From Sporodiniella umbellata (lineage: Eukaryota; Mucoromycota; Mucoromycetes; Mucorales; Rhizopodaceae): 64,000 nt of DNA. The notes under the pieces are model-generated. The model worked only from the letters and a program-made list of their open reading frames with translations, did no database searches and had not been told where the DNA came from. The stretch lies in the NCBI GenBank assembly GCA_025677835.1, contig JAIXMR010000033.1, forward strand, positions 1 through 64,000, read 5' to 3'. Positions 34,802 through 47,019 of this stretch are shown here, piece after piece (position 1 is the first letter of the stretch; each line of letters starts with the position of its first letter). Made by a program: the position numbers and the translations under genes.

Positions 34802-36969
34802 ATGTTATCTCGTTTGTCTGCTCTTACCCGTGTTGGCCTTAGAAGGCCCATAAGACCACACAATACACTTAGGGCATATAGCTCAAAGAAACCTGAACCC
34901 CAAGGGTTCCAAGATTTCTTCAAAAACACTCCCTTTTCTAACAACACTAACGGCAAGAAGCCACCTACACCTCCCGAGATGCCTAACGCCAATGTTCTTG
35001 TTGCAACTATTCTTGGAACATTTGTACTATACAAAATGACAGCACCTACTAATCGTGGACGGGAAGTCACTTGGGAGACTTTCCGCAGTCAACTACTTGA
35101 TCGAGGGTTGGTTGATCGTCTCGAAGTGATCAACCGGGATCTGGTCTATGTGCACTCAAGACCCGAAGTTGGTGGACAAAGTTCTTTCTATTTCTCTATT
35201 GGATCAGTTGATTCCTTTGAAAGAAAGCTAGAACAAGCTCAACATGAACTTGGAATCCCTTCCAATGAGTTCATCCCTGTTGCCTATCACGATCAAACCA
35301 GTTTAGGATCAACACTGCTTCATTTCGCGCCAACGTTAATGTTGATCGGCCTCCTTGTATATATGTCCCGTAAAGGACCTGGAGGCCAAGCAGGAGGGAT
35401 ATTCAACATTGGCAAAAGTAAAGCCAAAAAATTTAGTGAAGAAGAACGTGTCAAAATTTCATTCAAGGACGTAGCGGGCGCTGACGAGGCTAAAGTAGAA
35501 GTAATGGAGTTTGTCAATTTCTTGAAAAATCCAGCAATCTATGAGAAATTAGGTGCAACAATTCCTAAAGGAGCAATTCTTTCTGGCCCTCCTGGTACTG
35601 GTAAAACTTTGCTGGCCAAAGCGACAGCTGGTGAAGCTGGTGTACCTTTTTATAGTGTCTCTGGATCAGAATTCGTTGAAATGTTTGTCGGTGTTGGTTC
35701 CTCCCGTGTTCGAGATTTGTTTTCGACAGCTAAAAAGAACGCGCCATGTATTATCTTTGTAGACGAAATTGATGCAATTGGTAAAGCTAGAGGCAAGTCT
35801 GGCGGGCAAACTGGTGGAGGCGGAAACGATGAACGTGAAAGTACTCTCAACCAACTGTTGGTTGAGATGGATGGCTTTGACTCAAATCAGCACGTGGTAG
35901 TTCTTGCTGGCACCAACCGACCTGACGTACTGGACCCTGCTTTACTAAGACCGGGGCGTTTCGATCGTCATATTTCAATTGACCGACCTGATATTGGTGG
36001 ACGTGCTCAAATTTTTGAAGTACATTTAAAGCCTATTCGCACCAATGTAGATAAGCCTATATTGGCTCGCAAGCTGGCTGCATTGACCCCTGGTTTTGCT
36101 GGTGCTGATATACACAATGTGTGTAATGAGGCTGCTTTGATTGCCGCTCGTCGTGCTAAGGATACCGTAGAAGATAAAGATTTTGAAGACGCAATTGAAC
36201 GTGTAATTGCAGGCCTTGAGAAAAAATCACGTGTTCTTTCTCCTGAGGAAAAGAAGACAGTAGCCTATCATGAAGCTGGGCATGCTGTTGCTGGATGGTA
36301 TTTGAAATACGCAGACCCTCTTTTGAAAGTATCAGTCATCCCCCGTGGTTCTGCAGCTCTCGGTTACGCTCAATACTTACCTAAGGATCAATACTTGTTC
36401 TCTAAAAACCATTTGTTGGACCGTATGTGTATGACTTTAGGTGGACGCGTCTCTGAAAAAATTTTCTTTAACACTATCACTACTGGTGCTCAAGATGATC
36501 TTCAAAAAGTGACCAAGATGGCCTATGCTCAAATTACTGCCTATGGTATGAATGACAAGATTGGACCTCTTTCATTCAGCGATCCTCAAAACGAAAGTAG
36601 CTTTCAAAAGCCATTCTCGGAAGAAACAGGTACTTTGATCGACGACGAGGCAAGAAAGATGATTACAGATGCCTTTGAGCGTACAGAGAAGCTATTGAGA
36701 GAAAAGAAGGACGATATTGAAAAAGTAGCCCAACTTCTTTTGAGTAAAGAAGTTTTAACTAGAGAAGACATGGAGGATCTTTTGGGCAAAAGACCTTTTA
36801 TAGAGAAGACTGTCTATGATGAATATGTCCGAAAACCCTCCAGTGTAAGTTGTTGATTTGCATCCGTCGTTTGTTGCACTCACTCATATGATTTTATATA
36901 TAGACTTCAGCACCACCTGACTTTAATGAATCGCCACAAGATGGTACTGTAGAATCTAGAAAGCAGTAA
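34802..36969 (+). CDS. AFG3: m-AAA protease subunit (Afg3/Yta10, AFG3L2-like)
   Basis: ATP-dependent zinc protease of the mitochondrial inner membrane that degrades and processes matrix-side proteins. Two exons, 34802-36844 and 36904-36969, give about 702 residues. Parts in order: basic presequence ([18 protein letters not shown]), a Phe/Asn-rich linker, the first membrane helix ([16 protein letters not shown]), an intermembrane-space domain, the second helix ([12 protein letters not shown]), AAA module with Walker A GPPGTGKT (about 262-269), Walker [22 protein letters not shown], and zinc site HEAGH (about 490-494). The tail [10 protein letters not shown] is Asp/Glu-rich. Complete, with an unusually large uninterrupted exon for this window. 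Confidence 0.97.
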
Positions 36970-37105
36970 TGCTAAATATCTCTTTATTTTTGTATAAACA
37001 CTTTTTATAATTGAGAAACGCTTATTTCAAATTGGTTTTATTTATTTTTGATGCTTTATGCGGAGCAATATTTTTTTTTTCTTTTCTGTTTGTTATTTTA
37101 AAAAT

Positions 37106-39309
37106 ATGTCAGTACCTTCACAAACATCGTTGGGAAGCCCCACACTACCCTCTCAATCAGAGATAGACAAAATCGTATCGAATTATTTCATAAGAAAGGG
37201 ATACAGTGTATCAACGCTTCAGCAAGAAAACACCACTTTAGATCAGCTATTGCAGCAATTCAAATCCAACAACCAAACACAAGCAACCTTGAAGTCAATA
37301 TGTGCTGATGTAGAAGACATTGAAACCATTCAGTCAAGCTACGAAAGCTTGAGAGAATGGGTCATTTATGGGCTCGACATTTATAAGGTAACAATTGTCT
37401 GTCTCCCTAGGTACCCAATCCTGAAATGTCTGCTTTTATAGACGGAACTGCGAGAGTTGCTGTATCCCATGTTCATGTATACTTTCTTAGAATTCGTGTC
37501 TAGAGACAAAGATGAATATGGTATATACATTGAAGCAAAGATGAAAAAATGACTGATCATTTATAGCAAAAAACTTTCTACACACCTTTAAACACGATCA
37601 CCTTCAGAAACACAATGCTGACCTGAAAAGCTTAGAATCCACAAAAAGTTACCCAGACAAATATACTGTGAAGATATCACGAATTCCACTCGAAATATTT
37701 CTTCGGTTTCTTCAAGAGAACAAATACAGAACGCTGATACGTATTGTTAATGAATGCTTACATATTGAAAAAATTGCACCGATATCTGCAGGCGGAGGAT
37801 CGGATAAGGTAAAACTGTGTATTTGAATAGTATACCAAAGCAACGGTGTTTTTTAGGGTGAGATGAATATCAAAACTGAAGACGACATGGACTTAGACAA
37901 ACCATTGACAGCATAGTAATATTTTGTCTACGATATACAATCTACCATCTAATAATTTTCGTTTAACTAGTACTAGCACAGATATCCAAGCAGAACTAGA
38001 GTCGCTACACGAGTTGAGAAGGCTTGTATCGCTAGGCAGTGTAGCACCACCTAGTGTATGCCTATACACATTCCATCATACCCAAGATCAGTAAGCACTA
38101 ACGCACCTAAAGATTAGTAATACTAATTCCTATTTCTAATAGAATTAACTGCTTTTCCATATCTGAAGATGCAAACCTGATTGCTGGAGGTTTCTCAGAG
38201 TCGTTTATCAAAATATGGAATTTGAAAGGAGAGAAGCTACAAAGTCAGAAAGATAAAGAGAAGGGCAGCTCAGGAACAGAATACAAAAAGCTAATTGGGC
38301 ACTCTGGCCCAATTTATGGGCTAAGCTTCAGTCATGACAACAAGTATCTTATATCATGCTCAGAAGACAAAACAGGTAAAATATATACACTGTGTGCCTC
38401 ATTCTGATCCTTTTTAGTGAGATTGTGGTGTCTTGAGACATTTAAAAATTTAGTATGCTACAAAAATCACAACTACCCTGTGTGGGATGTGGATTTTGGA
38501 CCTCACGGTTTTTATTTTGCTACAGCTTCACATGATAAAACTGCAAGATTATGGAGTTGCGATTATATATATCCTTTACGTATATTTTCTGGACATCTTT
38601 CGGATGTGAATGTAAGAATCGAAAAAAAAAAGGGAGAAAGAGGATACTGATTTAAGCGAGCACAAACAGACGGTTAGATTTCATCCAAATTCAAAGTATA
38701 TTGTTACTGGATCGTGTGATAGAACTGCTAGATTATGGGATGTTCAAAGAGGTACCTGTGTTCGTGTATTCACCGGGCACAAAGGGTCTATTCACACAGT
38801 AGCTATCTCTCCCAATGGACGCCTAATGGCGTCTGCAGGAGAGGATATGTCTATCATATTGTGGGATTTGGGTAGTGGAAAACGGCTTAAAACAATGACT
38901 GGACATACTGGGTTTATCTACTCTGTTGCTTTTAATCCTGATAGTACTATTGTTGTCTCTGGAAGCGCTGATGGAACTGTACGTATTTGGGACGTTAATA
39001 AGAATACACCAAATGAGTTCAAAGAAGTGCAAACACAGGACTACAAAAGAGCAAAATTAAATGGAAAAGGGAAAGACAAAAAAGAAAAAATGAAACCGCT
39101 AATGATAGACATAAATACAAAAAGAACAAAAAAAAACTCAATAGAAAGGTAGATGACTGCATCTCATCCGCACAAAAATTCTAAAGTTTTTATATCGTAG
39201 CGACGACCATTTAGCTGCTTTTCCTACTAAAAGCACACCTATTTATGCTGTGCAATTTACCAAGCGTAATCTGTGTCTAGCTGCGGGCGCGAAACTGCCT
39301 TCAGCCTAA
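37106..39309 (+). CDS. TAF5: TFIID subunit TAF5 (WD40)
   Basis: Scaffold subunit of TFIID. The start MSVPSQTSLGSPTLPSQSE leads to a LisH motif (IDKIVSNYFIRKGYSVSTL) and the TAF5 N-terminal domain 2 (YGLDIYK, LLYPMFMYTFLEFVSRD, FLHTFKHDHLQKHNADL, FLQENKYRTLIRIVNE). An acidic linker follows, then six or seven WD repeats: IKIWN, HSGPIYGLSFSHDNKYL, VRLWCLE, ARLWSCD, ARLWDVQRG, IILWDLGSGK and VRIWDVNK. About nine exons with GT-AG borders. The last repeat block contains a Lys-rich insert (GKGKDKKEKMK). The end is AAGAKLPSA. The gene is convergent with the epoxide hydrolase gene, 163 nt apart. Confidence 0.95.
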
Positions 39310-39472
39310 CTCTTTTTTTCTTACTAGATCCCATTTCAAAGTAAAACGATACATTACAAATGTCGGTACTAATAAACAAACAACCACATTTGAAATACTT
39401 GTTTGTATGGGAAGAGGTTGTTCAGTTTTCGAAATGCTCTTACAAAAGCGGGTTTATTATTTATTTACAAGA

Positions 39473-40559
39473 TTATAACTTGTTGACAGGATCAACCTTA
39501 GCAAGGAAGCTCTTCAACAAAGCATTGCATTCTTCAGGCTTTTCCCAGAGAATCCAGTGGCCGGAGTCCTTTACATGCTCAATTTGTACACCAGGGATGT
39601 GCTCAGGCATATTTTTGGCCATAGAAGGAGGCAAGGCCGCGTCTTTTTCGGCAACAACCATTAATGAAGGTTTGCGAATGATAGGATCCAAGTGTTTACA
39701 CTGTACATAGTTATTGTATGTTTGCTTGTACCAGTTCAAGCCACCTCGGGAACCGTTTTTTGTGTATTGGTTAACATAATACTCCATAACCAAAGGATTG
39801 ATTACTTTACTACGTTCTCTATCAGGGCGACCCTCGGCCAAGGTTCCAGTAGTGCGATCAATCAAACTATCAGTCATTTCATGGATAGGTCTGAAAATGC
39901 GACGGAAGAATTTTCCAACATTGTCGTTAATATCTTTTTCAGCCTCGGGTGTTACCAAGTAAAGTTGATACTTGAAGTTGGGAAGGACTTGAACAATTTG
40001 CTCAAGGGTGATTTCTTGCTGAGCAGGTGGAGCATAAGGAGTACAGAAACTGGCAATTGCCTTGACTCTCTCGGGATGGAATTGAGCAAAACGCCAGACA
40101 ACAAATCCTCCCCAATCATGTCCAACAACTGTGACAGTAGGGATCTCTAAGTGGTCCAATAGGCCAACGATATCCTTGGAAATAATGCCAAAACCATATT
40201 CGCTGGGATCAACTGGAGCGTCCTAATAAGGCAAATAAAATATGAGATAAAGTTTAAATAGAACAAGAGCTCAGTTTACAGTTTCTCCAAAACCACGAAG
40301 AGAAGGTACAATAACTCGATATCCCAAGCTAGCGAGGAAGTAAATTTGTTCTCTCCAACCAATCCAGCTTTTTTTTTTTTGTTAATAAGATTAAATACTA
40401 TCAAAAACACATTATAAGGTTTACATACAGATCAGGCCAACCATGAACCAACACCAAAGCCTTATCTGAAGAGGAGTTCTCATCTACGTAATGCATACGT
40501 ATTCCATTGACGTTAGCATATTGATGATTGTATGTGGAGGGGTCGTTGCTGTTTTTCAT
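39473..40559 (-). CDS. Epoxide hydrolase-type alpha/beta hydrolase
   Basis: Soluble epoxide hydrolase / haloalkane dehalogenase-like enzyme. Three exons from 40559. Family signatures: HGWPD followed by W (oxyanion hole HGxP), SLRGFGET, nucleophile elbow VVGHDWGGF with Asp as nucleophile, a cap domain, the acid residue in VVAEKDAALP, and the catalytic His in DSGHWILWEKPEE. No signal peptide or membrane helix is seen; the C terminus VDPVNKL is not a peroxisomal signal. Asp at the elbow argues for epoxide hydrolysis over a Ser esterase. Substrate unknown. Confidence 0.92.
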
Positions 40560-40865
40560 AATAAAGATAAAGTGTAAGGAAAAAAGTAGAGGCTATTAAC
40601 CAACTGCTTATATATATAATTAGCGGAGACGGAAGTGAAATCAGAATTTTGCTTACGTGACCCACTACCTGCCTAAAGGGATGCTAGATGCACTATTTTA
40701 AGCAATGGTTTATCCCAGCTCTTGTTTCACCTACTTATGAGTTTTCAGGTGTAGTGTAGTATGGCAAAAGAAAGTTTGAAAAGTCTTAAATTTACATTGT
40801 GTATTCCACAAGCTATTTATTTTTTATCTTTAGGTTTCATTCAATTATATCTTCGGAAAAACGAA

Positions 40866-41542
40866 TCATCCTTGAGTGATTTCCTGCGTCTCTTCAATGT
40901 CACCGTTTGGATAGTGCGTTCTTTTAATTGTCTCAGTTCTTCCGTTCGTTTTTTTTGTTATAGTAGTTATCTGTGTCCCATCCGGACCTGTTGTTGTTTT
41001 GCTAGAGCTGTAGTTCCAGCTAAACATCCCTTGCTTACTAACCGCCTAAAAAAAAAAAGAAATTTTAGTTTTACGTAGCATAAAAAGTTGTTTTTTCTTA
41101 TTTTTCTTTTTACAGAGTCATGATTCGATTTGATATCAACTTCGGCTGTACTTGGTAAACTTGATATTTGTTTAAAAACAGAGCCTACTGTACTGAGGAG
41201 CGCTGAGCCAATCAAGCCCGAAAGACCCGAAGTAAATGAAGGCATTGGATCGCTTTGGATTGTCTCTCTCAATGGTACAGTGTCTCTCTCTTCCTGAACG
41301 ACTTCCTCAGCTTTTCTGCTACTTTTAGACTTTTTCGCTAAGCGCCTAAAGTCGCTTCCTTCATAATTATCCAATAAAGGTGGATTGTTTAAAGCGTGAG
41401 GTCGGCCTTCGTTCATTGCATTTGATTGCTCAAAAATTTGACCACCAAAATCTTTGAATAGTAAAGAAAAAGCACCCTGCATCATATTGTTCATCATGTG
41501 TTCTAAGTTTTCGAATTCTGCATCCTGATTGTTATTTGACAT
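40866..41542 (-). CDS. HAX1/MLF-like small protein
   Basis: Two exons: 41542 down to the donor after GAC-TCT near 41115, then from the acceptor at about 41047 to the stop at 40866. The N-terminal part (FENLEHMMNNMMQGAFSLLF) and a Gly/Ala-rich hydrophobic stretch (GLSGLIGSALLSTVGSVF) are followed by a C-terminal Thr-rich beta pattern (SSSKTTTGPDGTQITTIT, then NGRTETIKRTHYPNGD). Such a tail resembles HAX1, MLF and related chaperone-client adaptors. Assignment is by pattern only. About 200 residues. Upstream it faces a gene-free 1.2 kb region. Confidence 0.55.
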
Positions 41543-42773
41543 TTTCGCAGTAAAATAAGGACAAGTATAAGTGGTAATGGCTCATTGTTAAAGATCAAGA
41601 CGGCTTTTTAGTTTTAAATTTCTAGCTTTGTCCAATTAAATCGCTTTATGATAAACCAAAGCACTGCCATAAAAATTAAATTCAATGTCAAAAGCAAGCA
41701 ACCTCAACAGATAAAACTCTGAAATTATACAGGTAGCTTTTCCAACACTGCCCAATTCAGTAAAATTACATAAAACACTTCTCAAGTAGCGCTACGTTAT
41801 TTTTCGTTTTTAAGAACAAAAAAAGAAATTTCACCAATGGACGCTATAAGGGCTGTCTGAAAGGAATCAACCGAATAACAACAGGTGCTTAAAAAGTATT
41901 GTGCTTGATATTTGAAATCATGACTTTAAGTGGTGTTGAAACGGACTGCTAAGTTAAAGCAGCCGACAGCTGAGAAAACATACATAAAAAAGAGGTAGTA
42001 AGTGTCATTTTCAAATCCAAAGAAACGAACCAACAATACTAGTTATTTGCCAGAATTACATATTATACACGTTTTTAGAACCCTCCATTAAAAAAAAGCA
42101 GGCGGCTAGGAGAAGCTTGCTTGAAGCCATAGCTGAAGGGAAGCTAACTATTAAAAATATTCAAGGCCAATTCGGACTCAACTATGTTGTTCTCATGCAT
42201 TTGAGGAGGATATAGGCCAAGATAAGTATTGATATCAAAGACGAATTTTGAATTAGAGACCTTGTTGGCTAAACTAGGTTGTAACGAAAAGGGTGATGGC
42301 AGTTTTTGTCTAAAAAAAAGACAGTGAAAATAAACCGATACGAAAAAGAAATATAAGACATTTTCATTCTAAGCCCGTTCAACTAGAAAACTATATAGCT
42401 GATATTTAATACATTGTTATATCTATAAGATTGGTTTCCTTTTGTAGCTACGTATGGTAAAAAGAAATCAAGGATGACAACTTTGAGTTTTGAAAAATAA
42501 AGCAGAATTATTATTCAGCTTGAGACATCAACCGTTTGGAAAGTTTTTCATAAACACTGCCGAAGTACATACATGAATCAGACGTAATACATATGTCCTA
42601 GTAAAGAGTGTCCCTAAAAGTCTTTCTATGCAATTTGGAATCAAAGTATTTTTATCTGGAGATTAATATGCTATTAGAGGATATAGATGCGCTACATTAC
42701 ATCTATAAGAAAACGACCGTTTGGGCGCATGTTTAACGGTGCCTATTAAAAAACCATAGCTCTGTATATTTGA
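41543..42773. other. Intergenic region with a possible HTH remnant
   Basis: 1.2 kb without a complete gene. At about 42080-42215 on the plus strand one frame reads KKKQAARRSLLEAIAEGK and then IKNIQGQFGLNYVVL, which resembles a transposase-type helix-turn-helix, but the frame closes at once. The rest is AT-rich and stop-dense. Confidence 0.45.
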
Positions 42774-43253
42774 CTACCAATCTAGCTTATTGGAGCAAGT
42801 TTTTATAGGACAAGCATTAATTGTAGCTTTTCCTCCAAAACCGTCTCCGTTTCTTTCTAGAGCGAACTCCCAATAGTGAAATTGACACATAACTATAGGG
42901 CCGATTTCAGAAGGATATTCAAATTCGGCTAGTTTTCCATGATAAGATAAATCAGCTCCCGCATGGGGACAATATCTGTCGGCAGTATACTGCTTTCCAG
43001 TTGAAAGCGTTACAATAATACGGTCGTTGTTATCCGGGTCCACTTGTATTTCGTCGGTACTCTCCTCATCTTTGAACACATAGTCGTTACTAACTGTAGA
43101 AGATAGAGGGGGTTCTTGGGGCAACGACTCTGATACAAAGTCTTCTTTCGAACTGTTTTGAGTGTCCTCTTTTGCTAAAGGGCTGTCGTTTTTCTCGATT
43201 TCCGATTCAGTTGTCTCATTAACTCTTTTATACTTGATTGTAGGCTCAAACAT
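42774..43253 (-). CDS. Standalone Rieske [2Fe-2S] protein
   Basis: Intronless frame of 159 residues. The first 75 residues are acidic and low-complexity. A Rieske fold follows with ligands Cys95-x-His97 (YCPHAGADL) and Cys123-xx-His126 (VMCQFHYWEF), then GGKATINACPIKT, the Pro-loop end. There is no oxygenase, membrane or targeting segment. Proteins of this form occur in eukaryotes as soluble ferredoxin-like Rieske proteins (RFESD) whose partner is unclear. It is flanked by gene-free stretches of more than 1 kb on both sides. The Rieske call is firm; the role is unknown. Confidence 0.9.
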   Translation of the reverse strand: MFEPTIKYKRVNETTESEIEKNDSPLAKEDTQNSSKEDFVSESLPQEPPLSSTVSNDYVFKDEESTDEIQVDPDNNDRIIVTLSTGKQYTADRYCPHAGADLSYHGKLAEFEYPSEIGPIVMCQFHYWEFALERNGDGFGGKATINACPIKTCSNKLDW

Positions 43254-44466
43254 AATATTGAAAAGAAAAAGAATAGCACTATACTATTCGGAATTTAAAT
43301 TAAAATGAAGAGCTTTTGTGATACAATCGCATTTATAACAAGATCAAAGCTATCAACACTACTGTACTCTTTAAAAGTACCCAACAGTTATTCAAAAACT
43401 AACTGATTTGATGAAATACATAAAAAGAAAACACTACCAAAAAGAAGTTTCAGACACACTCAACCAACTCGAAGCCCCTTAATTAGAGCAATTAAATAGT
43501 GTTGAAGTAATATAGAATACAAGAGCAAAAAACCACTCTTTTATAAGCAAGCCGTACAATAGAATTTAGCAGAAACAACTGTATTTTGTTTCTGTTATCA
43601 ATTTAACGAAAGATGAAGTGTAAAAAGAAGAAGTCGTATATTTTGCTGCTAGAAAATAGATTGAGAGGGTAGTATATATAACGTTTTGTTTGTGAAGACA
43701 GTTTTCAAAAAGAAAAATACAGTAAGCTATAGAAAGTCCTCTTAAACAATGTGCATTAACAACAAAGAGTACATTCTTCTTTTCCATCAGCAAGTTACTT
43801 CCTGCTTTCGAAATAAAAACATGATTTGGTTCTGTCCTTTATATAAATGACAGTAATAAAAACGATCCTTCTGTAAAAAAGGCATATTGAATAAGTTCCT
43901 TTTCTTTTTTTTTTTTGGTAATAAAATATAAACAAAAAATAGGGCTAGAGGCTACCGTAAACTGCTAGCCTTCATGAGCTAGAGAAAAACTTTCTTTGAA
44001 GAGCTTTGTCTTTTGGTCGAATGGAAGACATTTCTGAACTACAGGTTTCCATGGGACCTAAGCCCATAATAGCAAACCGCATTTCATCATTCGCGTGTGT
44101 GCTTGTCCCCCAATAGCAGCCCTCAATTCAGTTAAACTATCTTTGTTGAGATGATTTTATTTCTTTACTAGGATTTATACGAGTATAAACATTTATATAT
44201 TGGCTTGGCATCATCCGGAAATCTACCTTGAAATTGCGATTCCGTGCTTTAGTAAATTGGCTACATATAAAAACAAATCTAAAATTCTTTTGTTTATCCA
44301 TGATGGAAAGATTATTATCAACTGGTGTAACAAAACCTTAAGAAACAATTACAAAATCGATTGTAATATAGACAGACATGATTTCTGCATGCCTTTTTGA
44401 ATTATAGCCCCTATAGGCTTATAGCTCATCTTTTGGTTTGATCAGGTGTATGTACATATATTAAGC
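43254..44466. other. 1.2 kb intergenic region
   Basis: AT-rich gap between the Rieske gene (start at 43253) and the Trm8 3' end. It includes the likely Rieske promoter. Frames at 43566-43793 (-) and 44200-44400 (+) are short, lack domains and have no supporting splice signals. Confidence 0.5.
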
Positions 44467-45465
<999 letters not shown>

Positions 45466-45745
45466 CTTTTATTGAAGAAAAAAAATACTTTGTCAGTAAT
45501 GCTCCAAAGTGATCAGTATAAGCCACTGAGTATTTAACAAGCTTCAACCCAAGGCCAATTAAAAGTGCGCAAAAGTTAGCTTGTACCACTTTTGAGCGTG
45601 TACCCTCACCTGAGTCGGCTTTCACGTTCTGGAGAACAACTTGAGGATGCGTTGCACACATCTTAGATCATTCATGTGATTTTATGCCCCCTATTTATAC
45701 TCATTTTTCTCTTGCTTTTTTTACTTTCTTCTTTTTCGAAATAAA

Positions 45746-46092
45746 ATGTCTGCTACAATCAATAACGATCCTTTTGTTATTTCTCAAGGTAGATATTTGT
45801 AGAGTGTAAACACCTTTGATTGTATGTTTACCTATCGTTTCTTTTTTTTTGTTTTTGTCAAGATGAAAGCTCCACTATAAGTGCAGAAGATACCCTCAAA
45901 CTATTACAGTCCCTCAACATAGATCCATCATCCAATAGTGAGCTTAAAGTCATCTACGAGACAGCCAAAAATGGGGAGTCGATTGATCGCGAAAATTTAA
46001 TGAGTGTTATGGGCTCCCTGCTTGCTGACGACTCCCAACATCTTAGTGAACTAGTGGGCTCTATTGGCAATTTTGACATTCAATTTAAATAA
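45746..46092 (+). CDS. Small acidic protein, EF-hand-like, unassigned
   Basis: Two exons, 45746-45787 or so and 45863-46092, giving about 90 residues (MSATINNDPFVISQ then DESSTISAEDTLKLLQ). The pattern LKLLQSLNIDPSSNSELKV and IDRENLMSVMGSLLAD is that of a helix-loop-helix repeat such as a calmodulin-like pair, but canonical Ca2+ loop residues are not clear. No signal or membrane segment. Followed 175 nt later by the DsbA-like gene on the same strand. I do not recognise a named family; the spliced frame and position support a real gene. Confidence 0.5.
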
Positions 46093-46267
46093 ATGTTCTA
46101 AAACCGCGTTTCACAATCGTAACTATGTCTTACTATTTTTAAGAGCCTGTCAGTGCCTAATGCTGTTATGTTAGCTGATTGGTGGGTACCAAAATTTGTA
46201 ATGATTTGTAATCAACTTTTTTAAAAAGTGTCTGTCTCCCCCTCCTTCTCTTCTTTCCCTCTCAATC

Positions 46268-47019
46268 ATGTCCAAAACTTTGAAAATTCAAGCTATCATC
46301 GATACTGTCTGCCCTTGGTAAAGTATTGTACGCAAGAACCCATTTTACTAAACACGGAACTTTTCTAGGTGCTTTATTGGAAAGCGCAGATTGGACAAAG
46401 CTGTTACTCTCTTCAAGACTGCCAATCCCGAGGTATCTGTTCAAGTGAGCTTCCTTCCATATGAGCTAGATTCGCAGCGTGAAAACGGTTTGAATAAAGA
46501 GAGCTATTTTAAGAACAAATTTGGAGAAGAAAGATTCAAATCGATGGTACCCATGATTACAAACACAGCAGCAGCCGAGGATATCAACCTTAAGTTTGGA
46601 GGCGTTATTTCCAACACATTTGATTCACACCGACTGATCTGGTGGTCGAGCCAACACGGGAAACAAGCTGAGCTTGTTGAGGAAATTTGCAAACTCTATT
46701 TTGAAAGAAATGAAGACTTAGCTGATCATGAACACTTGGCCGTGGCTGCCGAAAAAGCAGGACTGGCTAAAGCACAGGCATTGGAATTCATAAAGAGTGA
46801 TCAAGGCGTTTCAGAAGTAAGAGAGCTTTTAAAGCAAAACGTTTTTCGAGATGTGAGCGGTGTACCTCACTATATCATTAACGACAAGTAAGAGTTATTG
46901 TTTGATTTTCTTTTTTTTTTTTTCGCTTTTAACATTATAATGTAAGGTACTCTATATCAGGTGCTCAAGAACCAGATACTTTGGTCAGGGCTTTCACTCA
47001 AATCACGTCTAAAGAGTAA
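46268..47019 (+). CDS. DsbA/FrnE-like thioredoxin-fold protein
   Basis: Thiol oxidoreductase-like protein of the DSBA/FrnE family. Three exons. Exon 1 (46268-46317) ends inside the active-site motif: CPW is completed by the first base of exon 2 (46369), giving TVCPWCFIGKRRL. The helical insertion domain (ESYFKNKFGEERFKSMV, FDSHRLIWWS, LVEEICKLYF) and the cis-Pro region VSGVPHYIIND follow. The last exon gives YSISGAQEPDTLVRAF. Both active-site Cys are present. No signal peptide, so it is cytosolic. The 2-hydroxychromene isomerase-like branch of the same fold is a possible alternative. Confidence 0.92.

Noticed and set aside
43566..44400. Hydrophobic short frames in the gap between Rieske and Trm8
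   Set aside because: AT-rich codon content with no start context, domain or splice support.
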